From Sabellastarte sp. h YS-2021 (Eukaryota; Annelida; Polychaeta; Sabellida; Sabellidae): a stretch of DNA of 64,000 nucleotides. The translations under genes were made by a program, and so were the position numbers. Of this stretch, positions 38,701 through 47,159 are shown one piece after another (position 1 is the stretch's first letter; each line of letters opens with the position of its first letter). A model generated the notes under the pieces. It searched no databases and was not told where the DNA came from. It worked only from the letters and a program-made list of their open reading frames with translations. The stretch lies in assembly GCA_964017235.1 (NCBI GenBank), contig OZ024939.1, positions 41,890,241 through 41,954,240 on the forward strand. The letters are read 5' to 3'.

Positions 38701-40764
38701 GTGCTAAGTTTTGGAAACAACCAATATTACCAACACTTGTTTTCCCAATGATAAGAAAGGTACATGACAAAACCTAACTATGACAAAAATTACCAATATT
38801 TTGGGAAAAAGAATGTTTTTGTTTTGTTTGTTTGAACTATGACAAAAATTACCAACATTTTTGTCACAAGAAATTCACAAAAATGACAAGTTAGATATGG
38901 TAAACTAATTTACAGATAAAACTACATAACTAGTAATTTCAACACACAAGTTACAAATTTTAGTGGTGTCATCATCTGGGTATATGAGGTTTTGATACTG
39001 AGAACAAAACCGTGAGCAATATCACAGTGCCATCATTTCACACATTACAAATCAAAATAAAACCGCATAAAAGTAGAAGTTATATGAAACTTTTATCATA
39101 TTTTTATGAAATCCCTTCCAAAATAAAGGTTGTATATGTTTATGACATGCATCACGGATGATCATTTATCCTTGATTTTTGTCCATTTTTTCATCACCAG
39201 TGAATCTGCGATATCGCCGCTAGTGATGACACCACTAGTTACAATACTTTTACTTGACAAACCTCATCTTGTGCCCCAAGGTCAACTTTTTCCTCCTTAC
39301 TGTTGTCTGACAATACTTTTACTCAACAAACCTCATCTTGTGCCCCTGGGTGAACTTTTTCCTCCTCACTATTGTCTTACAATACTTTTACTCAAGAAAC
39401 CTCATCTTGTGCCCCAAGGTCAACTTTTTCCTCCTCACTGTTGTCTTACAATACTTTTACTCAACAAACCTCATCTTGTGCCCCAAGGTCAACCTTTTCC
39501 TCCTCACTATTGTCTTACAATACTTTACACTACTTTTACTCAACAAACCTCATCTTGTGCCCCAAGGTCAACTTTTTCCTCCTCACTATTGTCTAGAACT
39601 GGACCTCGCCACTGTAAGATGAGGCCGAGACACTCTGTACGTTTCTGCTGTAACACCAGGTTGGTGGAGGGGGAGTGAGCCTGACAGACACTATGCAGTG
39701 AAGACTCATTGTGGATGTTCTTTTTATTTGGATTACCATGGTATTCTTTTAGAAATATCCTGTGAAAATTAGAGAATACATTTTTTTCATATATTTATTA
39801 TATTTTGATGACATTTCATTCTTTTAGGATAACTCTAGTCAGAACACTATGTTGTAACTTAATTGTAAAGTCAATGAACACAGGAGGATGATGTAAAGGG
39901 CCGTGATATGCTTTTATTTTACTGGGTTTAATATCACTTTAAACTAGATGGCGTACTTGCATATTATTGTCTTTCATGCCAGTATATATTCTATTTATTA
40001 TCTACTACATTTACAGTAGGTGAGTTGTAAATATGAGCGTTCAAACCCAAATAAACCAAGAAAAAGAAACCTAAATTTTAATAAGACAGATCAATTAAAG
40101 TGTTTTGTTGAAAATAATAACTGTATTGCAGAAGTTGCTTTTATGGTGAAAAATGAAAAGAGGTGAAAATATTTTGGGGGAAATTATTACTAAAAGATAT
40201 CACAATAGTTTGGGGACAAACATCTAAGGAAGTACTAGGGTGCAATATATTTAGTTTTCAGTTCTTCAGAAAACAATGGGTAGAGAAAACACTGTATACC
40301 AGATGGCTTTTGGTCAAGACTCTGCACTGTGACCCACTGGGCATCAATAAACACCTAGTTATTCACTGAAGGGATTTGAGGTGTAACCACCATGCCCTTG
40401 AAATGATTATTTTTTTAAATTTTGTGATATGCCTGTGTGGGTGAACATACACCATATTTGGGCTGAAGAACTTGTGCAAATAGGCAGCAGAAACATTCTT
40501 CCACCAGTTCTCCAGCCCAAATATGAAGAACTGTCCAAAGATATAATCAAACAAACCAAATGGACTAAAGTCTTACCTTAATAAGGCTTTCATGCCATGC
40601 CGCGCTGCTAAATGCAGAGGCGTGTCATGGTTATGATGGTCACCATAAGACAAGTTTGGGTCTAGGGCTTTCCGAAGGTCACTGTTGTTTTGCAACAAAT
40701 GCAGAGCAGCATACTCATCACCATGCTGCAGATGTTTTCTAAATTTGGAGGAGCTGCTCCCCAT
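22347..40764 (-). CDS. ANKIB1: ANKIB1: ankyrin-repeat and IBR-domain E3 ubiquitin ligase (21 coding exons)
   Basis: This gene encodes a RING-between-RING ubiquitin ligase that takes ubiquitin from an E2 onto a RING2 cysteine and then onto substrate. The exons, each listed separately, sum to 4413 nt (1470 aa) with every splice phase consistent. The order is [10 protein letters not shown] (a probable myristoylation site, as in vertebrate ANKIB1), ankyrin repeats (about 40-195), RING1 (from Cys326), IBR (about 404-490), RING2 (516-545, catalytic Cys529 in NEGCNHM), a helical Ariadne-like region, an acidic region, a Cys/His-rich insert (about 831-869) and UIM-like motifs at about 883, 989 and 1007. 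The Ser-rich C-tail is longer than in the human protein, which is near 1090 aa by memory. The start is the ATG at 40762-40764, chosen because it precedes the conserved MG..S/T.KFRK. UTR limits are not determined. Confidence 0.95.
24326..24597 (-). CDS. ANKIB1: ANKIB1 exon 20 (second UIM-like motif)
   Basis: 272 nt, acceptor TTTTTCAG, donor AG|GTAGAG. A Ser/Thr/Pro/Gly-rich linker is followed by [16 protein letters not shown] at about residues 987-1002, which fits the UIM pattern D-L-x3-A-x3-S. Confidence 0.9.
25048..26076 (+). mobile_element. Hairpin-ended tandem-repeat element, copy B (ANKIB1 intron 19)
   Basis: About seven tandem units of 138-148 bp share CACACCTACA, ACTTCCTACACCTTACGGTT, TCCGAGATATAGCC and clusters of AGGTCA. 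The array ends in a GC-rich spacer and a hairpin, TACCCCGACAGCCCTT/AAGGGCTGTGGGGTA (26046-26076), followed by AAAA. The layout matches copy A, but the core repeat is unrelated. Confidence 0.65.
26180..26400. repeat. Diverged fragment of the 7.2 kb tandem repeat
   Basis: CTGGTTTCACATCCCAAACTTCTAGGACC-type sequence and TTTGACCATGAATGAGC match the units at 7214-8000 in the same orientation. Confidence 0.55.
26489..26615 (-). CDS. ANKIB1: ANKIB1 exon 19 (first UIM-like motif)
   Basis: 127 nt, acceptor TTCTGCAG, donor AG|GTAAAA. It encodes [15 protein letters not shown] (residues about 883-897), fitting the UIM pattern, then a short linker. Confidence 0.9.
26832..27058 (-). mobile_element. tRNA-derived SINE, copy 2 (ANKIB1 intron 18)
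   Basis: On the minus strand it reads GGCCACGGTGGCAAAGTGG (A-box) and GGGTTCGGTTCCC (B-box), then the shared body to TACAGTGTTGAAAGCGACG and a TAAAAT/TAAATAAA-type tail. It is nearly identical in plan to the copies at 7576 and 44418. Confidence 0.85.
27252..27368 (-). CDS. ANKIB1: ANKIB1 exon 18 (Cys/His-rich insert)
   Basis: 117 nt, acceptor ATTGTAG, donor AG|GTATAA. It encodes about 39 residues (831-869) with regularly spaced Cys and His: C-L-R-E-G-C, then 16 residues, then H-D-H-C-S-M-K-C and L-Q-I-C. This looks like a small zinc-binding module. I do not recall it in vertebrate ANKIB1. Confidence 0.85.
27771..28011 (-). CDS. ANKIB1: ANKIB1 exon 17 (acidic region)
   Basis: 241 nt, acceptor GTTTTCAG, donor CG|GTAAGT. 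It encodes [20 protein letters not shown], then Glu/Asp-rich stretches ([11 protein letters not shown] and EEEEEVVV). Confidence 0.9.
28128..28215 (+). repeat. Degenerate SINE fragment (intron 16)
   Basis: It contains a B-box-like GGTGTTCAAACCC followed by TGTGGGAAAGTTCGTAGTTGC, matching the start of the common SINE body. The head is badly eroded. Confidence 0.45.
28533..28739 (-). CDS. ANKIB1: ANKIB1 exon 16
   Basis: 207 nt, phase 0 at both ends, donor AT|GTAAGT. It encodes the conserved helical block [20 protein letters not shown] and LVQRKRQEF of the Ariadne-like region, ending in a basic [12 protein letters not shown]. Confidence 0.93.
29247..29459 (-). CDS. ANKIB1: ANKIB1 exon 15
   Basis: 213 nt, acceptor TTTGCAG, donor AG|GTAGGT, phase 0/0. 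It encodes [15 protein letters not shown] and [19 protein letters not shown], the most conserved part of the region after RING2. Confidence 0.94.
30258..30344 (-). CDS. ANKIB1: ANKIB1 exon 14
   Basis: 87 nt (29 codons), acceptor TTCAACAG, donor AG|GTGAGC. It encodes [20 protein letters not shown], strongly conserved in the Ariadne-like helical region. Confidence 0.94.
30610..30989. mobile_element. hAT-type MITE (ANKIB1 intron 13)
   Basis: A 380 bp element with ends TAGTGGTGGCATCG and GTTACCAACACTA (partially inverted), flanked by a perfect 8 bp duplication, ATATCAGG, at 30602-30609 and 30990-30997. Subterminal ACCGG and GAAACGAAA motifs occur on both sides. Confidence 0.8.
31332..31392 (-). 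CDS. ANKIB1: ANKIB1 exon 13
   Basis: 61 nt, acceptor GTTTCAG, donor AG|GTCAGT. It encodes [20 protein letters not shown], directly after RING2. Confidence 0.92.
32015..32088 (-). CDS. ANKIB1: ANKIB1 exon 12 (second half of RING2)
   Basis: 74 nt, acceptor TTTTTAG, donor AG|GTAAAA. It encodes [18 protein letters not shown] (537-554), the second zinc-binding Cys/His set of RING2. Confidence 0.94.
32820..32950 (-). CDS. ANKIB1: ANKIB1 exon 11 (RING2 with catalytic cysteine; GC donor)
   Basis: 131 nt. It encodes [20 protein letters not shown] then [11 protein letters not shown]; Cys529 is the expected thioester cysteine. The donor is AAG|GCAAGT, a GC-AG intron with otherwise perfect consensus, and the frame into exon 12 confirms it. 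The acceptor TTTTCAG|TAAGTAAC is the first unit of a 33 bp tandem repeat. Confidence 0.93.
32946..33300. repeat. 33 bp minisatellite built from the exon 11 acceptor (intron 10)
   Basis: About ten imperfect units on the plus strand share TTACTGAAAATCAATGAAAT, then TCAACCTTG. On the transcribed strand each unit carries TGATTTTCAGTAAGTAAC, which is both an acceptor-like CAG and a donor-like GTAAGT. The real exon 11 acceptor is the gene-proximal unit. Confidence 0.9.
34144..34232 (-). CDS. ANKIB1: ANKIB1 exon 10 (end of IBR)
   Basis: 89 nt, acceptor CCCACAG, donor AT|GTGAGT. It encodes [20 protein letters not shown], the last IBR cysteines and the linker to RING2. Confidence 0.93.
35173..35351 (-). 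CDS. ANKIB1: ANKIB1 exon 9 (IBR)
   Basis: 179 nt, acceptor TCTCCAG, donor TG|GTAACT. It encodes [20 protein letters not shown] and [10 protein letters not shown], the IBR zinc ligands. Confidence 0.95.
35710..35854 (-). CDS. ANKIB1: ANKIB1 exon 8 (RING1-IBR linker)
   Basis: 145 nt, acceptor TTTACAG, donor AA|GTGAGG. It encodes [20 protein letters not shown] and the helix [15 protein letters not shown], nearly invariant in the family. Confidence 0.95.
35955..36110 (+). repeat. Fragment related to the 49150 hAT element (intron 7)
   Basis: It shares GCAAAACTGT.C.GATTCTGGG, TTTAGTAC and ATAAA.TCCCCA.ATG blocks in the same order as 49161-49320, but lacks clear terminal repeats. Confidence 0.5.
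36231..36319 (-). CDS. ANKIB1: ANKIB1 exon 7 (RING1)
   Basis: 89 nt, acceptor ATTTCAG, donor AT|GTAAGT. It encodes [20 protein letters not shown] then HQFCRACWE: the RING1 C-x2-C ... C-x-H-x2-C-x2-C ligands from residue 326. Confidence 0.95.
36459..36479. repeat. Poly-G run (intron 6)
   Basis: Twenty-one consecutive G residues between exons 7 and 6. Confidence 0.95.
36936..37144 (-). CDS. ANKIB1: ANKIB1 exon 6
   Basis: 209 nt, acceptor TCACACAG, donor AT|GTGAGT. It encodes [20 protein letters not shown], matching the family W-x2-E.LLEAWM.NP..CC block, then a Ser/Pro-rich linker to RING1. Confidence 0.94.
37640..37724 (-). CDS. ANKIB1: ANKIB1 exon 5
   Basis: 85 nt, acceptor ATTACAG, donor TG|GTAAGA. 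It encodes [20 protein letters not shown], the UBA-like segment preceding RING1. Confidence 0.94.
37970..38068 (-). CDS. ANKIB1: ANKIB1 exon 4
   Basis: 99 nt, phase 0/0, acceptor TTATATAG, donor AG|GTCAGA. It encodes an acidic start, [12 protein letters not shown], and [10 protein letters not shown], collinear with human ANKIB1. Confidence 0.9.
38420..38602 (-). CDS. ANKIB1: ANKIB1 exon 3 (ankyrin repeat)
   Basis: 183 nt, phase 0/0, acceptor TTCAACAG, donor CA|GTAAGT. It encodes [20 protein letters not shown] and [10 protein letters not shown], an ankyrin repeat with the TALHYAA signature. Confidence 0.95.
39241..39591. repeat. 69 bp minisatellite overlapping the exon 2 donor of ANKIB1
   Basis: Units start at 39241, 39310, 39379, 39448 and 39517 with exact 69 bp spacing; the last is extended by about 9-10 bp. 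On the transcribed strand each unit carries the exon end (GAGGAGGAAAAAGTTGACC) plus GATGAG|GTTTGT or a close variant, so the donor is repeated in every unit. Confidence 0.93.
39549..39759 (-). CDS. ANKIB1: ANKIB1 exon 2
   Basis: 211 nt, acceptor TTTCACAG, donor AG|GTTTGT. It encodes [20 protein letters not shown] and [14 protein letters not shown], collinear with the human GNPNKRN..NETS.H and MILKWKG blocks. The last 40-odd nt are the gene-proximal unit of the 69 bp minisatellite. Confidence 0.9.
40577..40764 (-). CDS. ANKIB1: ANKIB1 exon 1 (first coding)
   Basis: 188 nt, donor AG|GTAAGA. It encodes [20 protein letters not shown] and [11 protein letters not shown]. The N-terminal MG-x3-S and the first ankyrin repeat fix the start. 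Gly2 with Ser6 suits N-myristoylation (inference). Confidence 0.95.
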
Positions 40765-42077
40765 GTCACATTAATGCTGCATGTAATGAGACTTCTTCCG
40801 TTTTTCACAAATTTATTCTCACCACAATTTGTGATAAATCAAAGTCTTCATTGTGGTTAAATTTACTGAAAGTAAATAAAATACTTGATATTCAAGATAT
40901 ATCAAAAGATTTTCACTCCCGACTGTTTAACAGCCGTTAATGTATCAATTGCTACCATGCACTAATATTCTTTAATTACATTATATATACAAGTTTCAAT
41001 ATATTTTTGTTGAATCTAAATAATATTTCACATTAACCAGTTATTGCAATTTCACTGGTTAAAAAAAAACACAATAGCTTAATCTGTCATCATGCAAAAC
41101 AAAAGTACCAGTTCATGTAAACTGGTGACCAAGTCACTGATATGATTAACATGAATATTACACAGGTGGTCACAATTATGACCCGGACACAATTGTGACC
41201 ACCCATGTAATGTGGGAGTCAACACTTTTAAACTGCTGCTAAAGATAAGTCTTAAAATACTTTGATAATGACATTTTTAAATCATACCACCAGACACTGA
41301 TTTTCCCACGGTGATTTTCATATGGCTACTATTATACTTACAGATCAGTATATGAAACAGTGACTCATGTGCAAGCATCATTTATGTTTTAATTTAAAGT
41401 TGTAATAAATCTTAAAAACCACAACTTAGTCACTGCTACCCTGCATAAGTTGGCCGCAGTCACAAGTTGGCCGCGGCTCATCTACAGGCTCCAGAAAGAC
41501 AAATAGGTCATTGTACACTAGTGCTGGGAGATCGTTTGGATTTTCCGTGTCGATGTTCGTATCGGACATTTGTAACCAAACTTCGAACATTTCCGATTAT
41601 GGAGTCGAAGTGTAAAAAAGATAGATAAAATATTAATATTAAATTACATGAAGTAAAATACACAGAAATTACCACAAATATGACCAAAATATAATCTAAA
41701 AGCCATTCACAGACGTCTCCCTCACTAACAGACTATGCTTGATGTATCCTCACTTGTGATTGGCTGATTTTGATTACCTTGACAATAGTTGGAAAACCCC
41801 AAGGTGTTTCTATTTACGTTATTTTTATTGCATTCACGGCTAGTTTTGTGATTTTAACTGATGGATATATTGTTGCCCTTCAGGACGTTTGTGTTTTTTC
41901 CATACTAATGCCATCTGTCTCTCGCCAATACATCCATCTTTTAAAAATTGGCTGAGAGACAGATTAATCGGTCTAGCAAGGAAGCAGTAATCTATTGAGA
42001 GTGTCTTCAGAACCGACAAGGACGGGTCACAATTCTTTTAAATTCAGAACCGTCACGTTTATATTATAACTATTTGA
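40765..42077. other. ANKIB1 5' flank and intergenic DNA
   Basis: It should hold the ANKIB1 promoter and any 5' UTR. I see no TATA box at a convincing place and no CpG-rich block. A hAT-like start (TAGTGCTGGGAGATCG, about 41519) was noted without a matching right end. Confidence 0.4.
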
Positions 42078-42609
42078 TAAGGCTGCAACGATTCTTCGGT
42101 TACTCGGAAGCAAAACGATTCAGTTAAATACTCGAGGCAAGAAAAGTGAACCGGATCTTCGAAAACAACTAAACATAGATGTAAAATCTACCACAAAATT
42201 CTATTTTTTCTTCAAATATATGAATATGTTTATATATTTTACTAATATAAGGCATTTCCATTTCAATATTTATATATTTTAAGTATTTGCAAGCTTTAAT
42301 TCTTTGTGTAACAACGTTTTATAAGATGGCATTTTATTATAACGTATTTCGAAGACGCCTCAAATCTCGCAATATAAAGATGGTTAAAGTTTTTTATATT
42401 TTGCAATATAAATGCGTCTTTTCCCCCAAATTCAATAAATTATCAAAATTCCTTCCTGTTGTGTGGTTTGTAACCATTTTATAAGGCGTGATATGTCAAA
42501 ATATGAAGCAGTTTATTTCGTGGGCGATAATCAAGCGATTAACCAAGTCCGAATCGATTCTTCTAAAACGAGGAATCGAGGCGCATTTTCGGGCTCGCTT
42601 GCAGCCCTA
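42078..42609. mobile_element. Non-autonomous hAT-type element, copy 3 (diverged)
   Basis: 532 bp from TAAGGCTGCAACGATTC to CTCGCTTGCAGCCCTA, with a perfect 8 bp duplication, CTATTTGA, at 42070-42077 and 42610-42617. It shares the GGCTGC.ACG ends and a GGGCGATAAT motif with copy 2, but the interior differs. Confidence 0.87.
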
Positions 42610-42617
42610 CTATTTGA

Positions 42618-44280
42618 TGTGTGGCTGTTGAATTAAAGCATGCTGTCGATGAAAATAGATACATAAAACCAGGAAACCAGTCTACTTTTCATCTGCAAAC
42701 GTGATTAATTTCATTAACCAATGAAATAATTTGTTACTGAAACCTCACTTGAGACCAAGTATAACAAAGGTTGTGTATTTTTCTACAAAATAGCTTCAAA
42801 ACTAAAGATATTCTAAAATGTCATGTTAGAATAGAAATTTTGCGGTTCCGATTTTGTTATGAAAACATTTATAAAATATATCAAGGGTAAAGACATTTTT
42901 CTTTAAAACGGGTCTTAAAGCAAATAATAGGTGAGCCATTTCCATTGGCGGTTCTGAAAGGGATTGTTTTCCGATCCGTCAGTGACTGTTCTGAAGCCAC
43001 AGCGTAATCTATTTAAGATATTTGCTTGACATGGGAGATAATGACACCTCTGGATGGCTGCCAAACAAAATTTCAACGTACTAAATCGTTTGGTAAAGAA
43101 TGAACCTCCATGATTTTCACTAACTTGAATGGGAAATTATCTGATACAAGAAAATCATATGATAAACGCCATTTAATTTACCATAAAAGGAACGAACCCC
43201 CTGACAGAAAGTGAGTTTGGATATGATAAAAGACTTGAAACACTGAGTACCGTGGGTCCCAAATTACACTGGGGTTCAAAAATCAAGGGAATTTTTACCA
43301 AAAACAGATAGAAGGCAAAGAAAATCTGTATACATCAGGTAATATGTGAGATCAATAGGGAGACACTTGAAACTTAACAAAGAAATTAATGTTTTTGTTT
43401 TTCTTAATACACTTCCGTTGGAAGGCCCCCTAGCGAATGTGAGAATCAATATTTGGGGTTCGTACTAAAGTTTAAGAATTTTCTAGGCGTATTTCACAAC
43501 CATAATCCGTCGAATCTAGATTCGTCAGATCAACGGATTCGCTTGTTTTGTGACTTGAATCTGAATCTGGATTATGAGTCCGTTGATCAACAGATTCAGT
43601 GTCCTTGGATTACCCATAATTCTTTGTAAAATAATGGCAGCAACATGTGGGAACAAATTTTAACATTTGGGAAATTTTTATTATATTGTAATATGATAAT
43701 ATTATTTTACTATATACTGACATATATTAATATATTATATTTATGTCAGTTCATCTTATTTTCATATTTTAGATTCAGATCTATAGAAAATTGCATTTCA
43801 CGAATCTAGCTAATCCAACGAATCCAAATCTGAATCTAGATTCGACGGATTATGCAGATTCTTGGTTGTGAAATACGCCTAGAGACTAGATCGAGGCATC
43901 ATCCTCACAAGTGTACTTCAGTTCAAAAAGGGAAAAAAATATAGTTTGTATTATGTATCGTAATTGTATCGAGACATTTATCACAATGGCTGTATGACCG
44001 ATACTATTTAGTCTTAATGACAAACATCTGAAATTGAATAGTATCCCCTTGCTTTAAAAAAGCATGTTGCAATTTAAATAATAACAAAAGCACTTGGGTT
44101 AGGAATAAAATAGGAGGGCATAAGCTCATAAAAATGTGCTGATATACCTGTAGGATGTAGAGAGGGGAAAGACTAGACATAAAATAATTCTGGTCTTTTG
44201 GATTAAGAAGAGAAATCTGGTGTGGTTTCACTGGTTTGTTCCCCCATCCATTGCACAATGCTAAACTCCATATTTTTAAT
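42618..44280. other. Intergenic DNA
   Basis: Apart from the MITE at 43486-43879, no gene or repeat was recognised. Confidence 0.45.
43486..43879. mobile_element. MITE with GGCGTATTTCACAACC termini
   Basis: The left end GGCGTATTTCACAACCA and right end TGGTTGTGAAATACGCC are exact inverted repeats. Inside, ATCCGTCGAATCTAGATTCG and its complement extend the arms. TA (part of a palindromic CTAG context) borders each end, so the target length is ambiguous. Confidence 0.75.
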
Positions 44281-44289
44281 ACTGTGACT

Positions 44290-45545
44290 GACACTGTATA
44301 GTGTCTAGTGACCAGTGTTGCCTTCAGGATTTGGAATATCTGAACACTTCTGTAGTGGCCAAACATTATTTGTCTGATAGATCTTTTAGTTTCCCCAATG
44401 TACTGGAGACCACACTGTTTGTTTATTTGGGGTTTTACGTCGCTTTCAACACTGTACAGGTCATATCACGATGGGTAGTTGGAAGGGCAGAGGAAACCAG
44501 TACATATAGTTCGCTAGGGTTCTGTACTGTAAACTGCCGACCAACGGCAAGCAACTACCAGCTTTCCCACTTACGGCCATGGCGGGGATCGAACCCCGGC
44601 CGCAGAGGTGGGAGGCGAGAGTGTTACCACTCTGCCACCGTGGCCCCTTGGAGACCACACTGAGTTGAGTTAATAATGTAACTAACATTACTCAATTCAC
44701 ATGTCAATTTGTGCTTTGTTGGTAGGTTAATGCATTTGAATATATATTGTTTGTGTGGAAACATTTTATTATTTCCACATTTTTTAAGTTTGAGACAGTA
44801 AGAGCATTTGCCTAGTCTACTTTCTGACTTGTTTGGAGAAGGGGTATTAAGCTCACAAGTAGTTTGGAATTATCTTTCAGTTATTCCGAATAAGTGTTTT
44901 GATTAGTCAGTTGTTAAAATTTGGGTTGTACTGTTTGACCATTGCAGGAGTATCAATGGTCTTTTATACATTGGTCCCCAGTAAATATGACTTTTTAAAC
45001 TGGTTGGCCTTATAAAAATGTTTTTTACCAATGTATTCATTAGGTATAACCTCCTTTAAGGTAATAACCAGTTTGTTTTTGGCCATTTTGAAGTTTTTAC
45101 CAAAAGTACAAATTCTTCATAATCTAATTAAAGGTATTGTCCATAAGGGCCCTCTTCCAATACAGTACTGTGGTGAACTGAGTTGTATTCCAAATACATA
45201 TGTGTTTCTGTGGGTGTATTGTGAAGGGTGGGTAATGAGTTCCCTTTTTCATTCAATATCCATTGTGATTTCAAGAAAATAAATGTCAGAATAACTGAAT
45301 TTATGAGGGAACTTGAAAGCTTCATGTATAGTGAATTTAGGTACTCAAGTTAATTAGAGAATTCTCACACGAGGGTTTCAGGTGGTACCCATTAAGAGCC
45401 CTGGTCTCAATCAAATCTGTCCATGAATGAGTTAGCATAATTTGGCGACAGTGATGTACCCATAAATGTGCCTCACATTTATAGGTGTAATCTTCTACAT
45501 TGACCTCTTCCCATTAAAAGTTCATACTGTGAAGTATTAATTTGA
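44290..45545 (-). pseudogene. Penelope-like retroelement relic (RT plus GIY-YIG)
   Basis: On the minus strand, frames with stops encode GTFMGTSLSPNYANSFMD (about 45405-45475), a late RT motif typical of Penelope-like elements. Next come TPTETHMYLEYNSVHHS (about 45180-45230) and, further on, CGLQYIGETKRSIRQ (about 44365-44410), the GIY-YIG endonuclease start. Order and spacing match a Penelope-like element. Stops and a SINE insertion between 44418 and 44648 show it is dead. The 5' RT part is missing. Confidence 0.75.
44418..44648 (-). mobile_element. tRNA-derived SINE, copy 3, with target-site duplication
   Basis: On the minus strand it reads GGCCACGGTGGCAGAGTGG (A-box), GGGTTCGATCCCC (B-box) and the shared body. 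A perfect 14 bp duplication, TGGAGACCACACTG, flanks it (44404-44417 and 44649-44662). It interrupts the Penelope relic next to the GIY-YIG motif. Confidence 0.92.
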
Positions 45546-45639
45546 GTAAATTATAGACCCATTTGTGGGGACAGCCCTGAGTTTGTCAGCTACAGCTAAT
45601 ATGCTTGTATGGTAGGGATATATTGGTGTATAGGCTGGA

Positions 45640-45832
45640 GATTTCAGGGTACAAAATATGCATCACACTTTGCATCAATATGTAAGTCTAAAAAACATTT
45701 TGGCTTCAACTTTGCATATGATTCTCCAAGGACTCAGAATGATTTGGCTGCTGCTGTATGCTCAGCCGAACCTTTCTCTTCATTCAGGAAAACGTTAAAA
45801 ACCTATCTTTTTGTAAAAGCTTACCCACCCTA
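45640..45832 (+). pseudogene. 3' fragment of a LINE (non-LTR) ORF2
   Basis: The plus-strand frame ends FAYDSPRTQNDLAAAV then FSSFRKTLKTYLF before a stop. This is the characteristic C-terminus of non-LTR retrotransposon ORF2 proteins (F.Y..PR.WN.LP ... F...LKT.LF). Only the last 60 or so residues are present. Confidence 0.7.
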
Positions 45833-47159
45833 GTTTTTCTGGTCTTGTTTTAGTTTTTTTTTATGTGGTGCCGACAGCTGCAATGTTTCTGATTTAATGA
45901 TTACGATCTCTGATTTTTGGCATGCGTCTTAGAGTCTGTCAATAGATAGTGGCATTATGTGTCCGTCAATAGATGGAGATTAAGTGTTGTAAAAGTACTT
46001 TTAAGTACTTGTGATTTCACAGGGTGGAAGAACATGTGGATTATGTAATATTTCAAGAAAATATGTTGTTAAATCATTTTAGTTCAGAAATGTAGCTGCA
46101 AAACCTCAAATTTGGTGATTTTATTTTTTCACAGGGTAGAGGAATTTCAAAATTTGAGATATTACAGGGCGAATGAATATGTAAATTATGTAGTATATCA
46201 AGATAATATGTTATGTCAAGTCATTCTAGTACAGATGGGTTGCTGGAAAAGCCTCAAATTGGGAGATTTAATGTCTTCACTGGGTGGAGGAAGATCCAAC
46301 TGTTTTTACAGCCTTGATGATTGTCTGAATTAGTGAATTTACTGATATAAATAAGATGTTGCTTATGAGGTATATACAATATATGTCCTGTTTGGTAATT
46401 GTATGCATATTTGAACCAGCAAGATTCTCAGATTTATGTGATTATATTTTCCTGGTTTGAGGAACACCCGATTTTTTTACGGATCAGTAACATTTGCATT
46501 TAGTGCTTTCCAGCTCTGAACATACGGTAATTTTCGGTTGCAGATCGGAAGGAGATCTTTGTATAGTCAAGTATCCTTGATTCGAGGGTCTTGTTGATTC
46601 GAGTATGGCCGTTTTTCTTGGATATAAGAGCATCTATTTTCACTTTTTATAACATAAAATGGTGCTTTGGTATTTATAGTGTTATAAAACACATCCAAAT
46701 TGCTGCAAAATAAAATATTTTGACGTGAAATAAGCCCTTAACTAAAACGTTAAAACTCGCGAATCATCAAGATGTAAGGCTACAAACAAATTTGGTGAAA
46801 TTTTAGATAGTATGGTCCTGCATTACTGAGATATAACGATATGATGTTATGTTCCATTGATGAGTATGCATGAGAATCAGTGGGGATAAAAATCCATGCG
46901 GAAAATCCGTTTGTCCCAAATATCGCCCAAAGTTAAGGATGGCAGGCCTTGGATCCACTGTTTGGCACCGTGTTATGGCACAAGCCTCATCGTGTAACAT
47001 TTCAAAAAGAGAGAATATTTAATAATATTTGGTTGTCATCCGTAAAAATTGTACTTGCGCATACCAAATAAGTCAGCAGCAACAAATTATTTTTAGCGGT
47101 TTTCATATGTAAATTTTCCAATGTGGGACCCTGATTTCTTAAAGAAATTATGTTATTAC
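45833..47159. other. Intergenic DNA with a two-copy tandem repeat
   Basis: Two imperfect units of about 110-120 bp lie near 46012-46290. They share CAGGGTRGARGAA, TATGTARTATWTCAAGA and CTCAAATT.GG.GATTT. Nothing else was recognised. Confidence 0.5.

Noticed and set aside
39130-39678. 182-codon plus-strand open frame with repeated [17 protein letters not shown]-like blocks
   Set aside because: It is antisense to ANKIB1 exon 2 and its 69 bp minisatellite; the 69 bp period keeps it open by chance.
41519-41620. Possible further hAT element start (TAGTGCTGGGAGATCG)
   Set aside because: No inverted partner or target duplication found.
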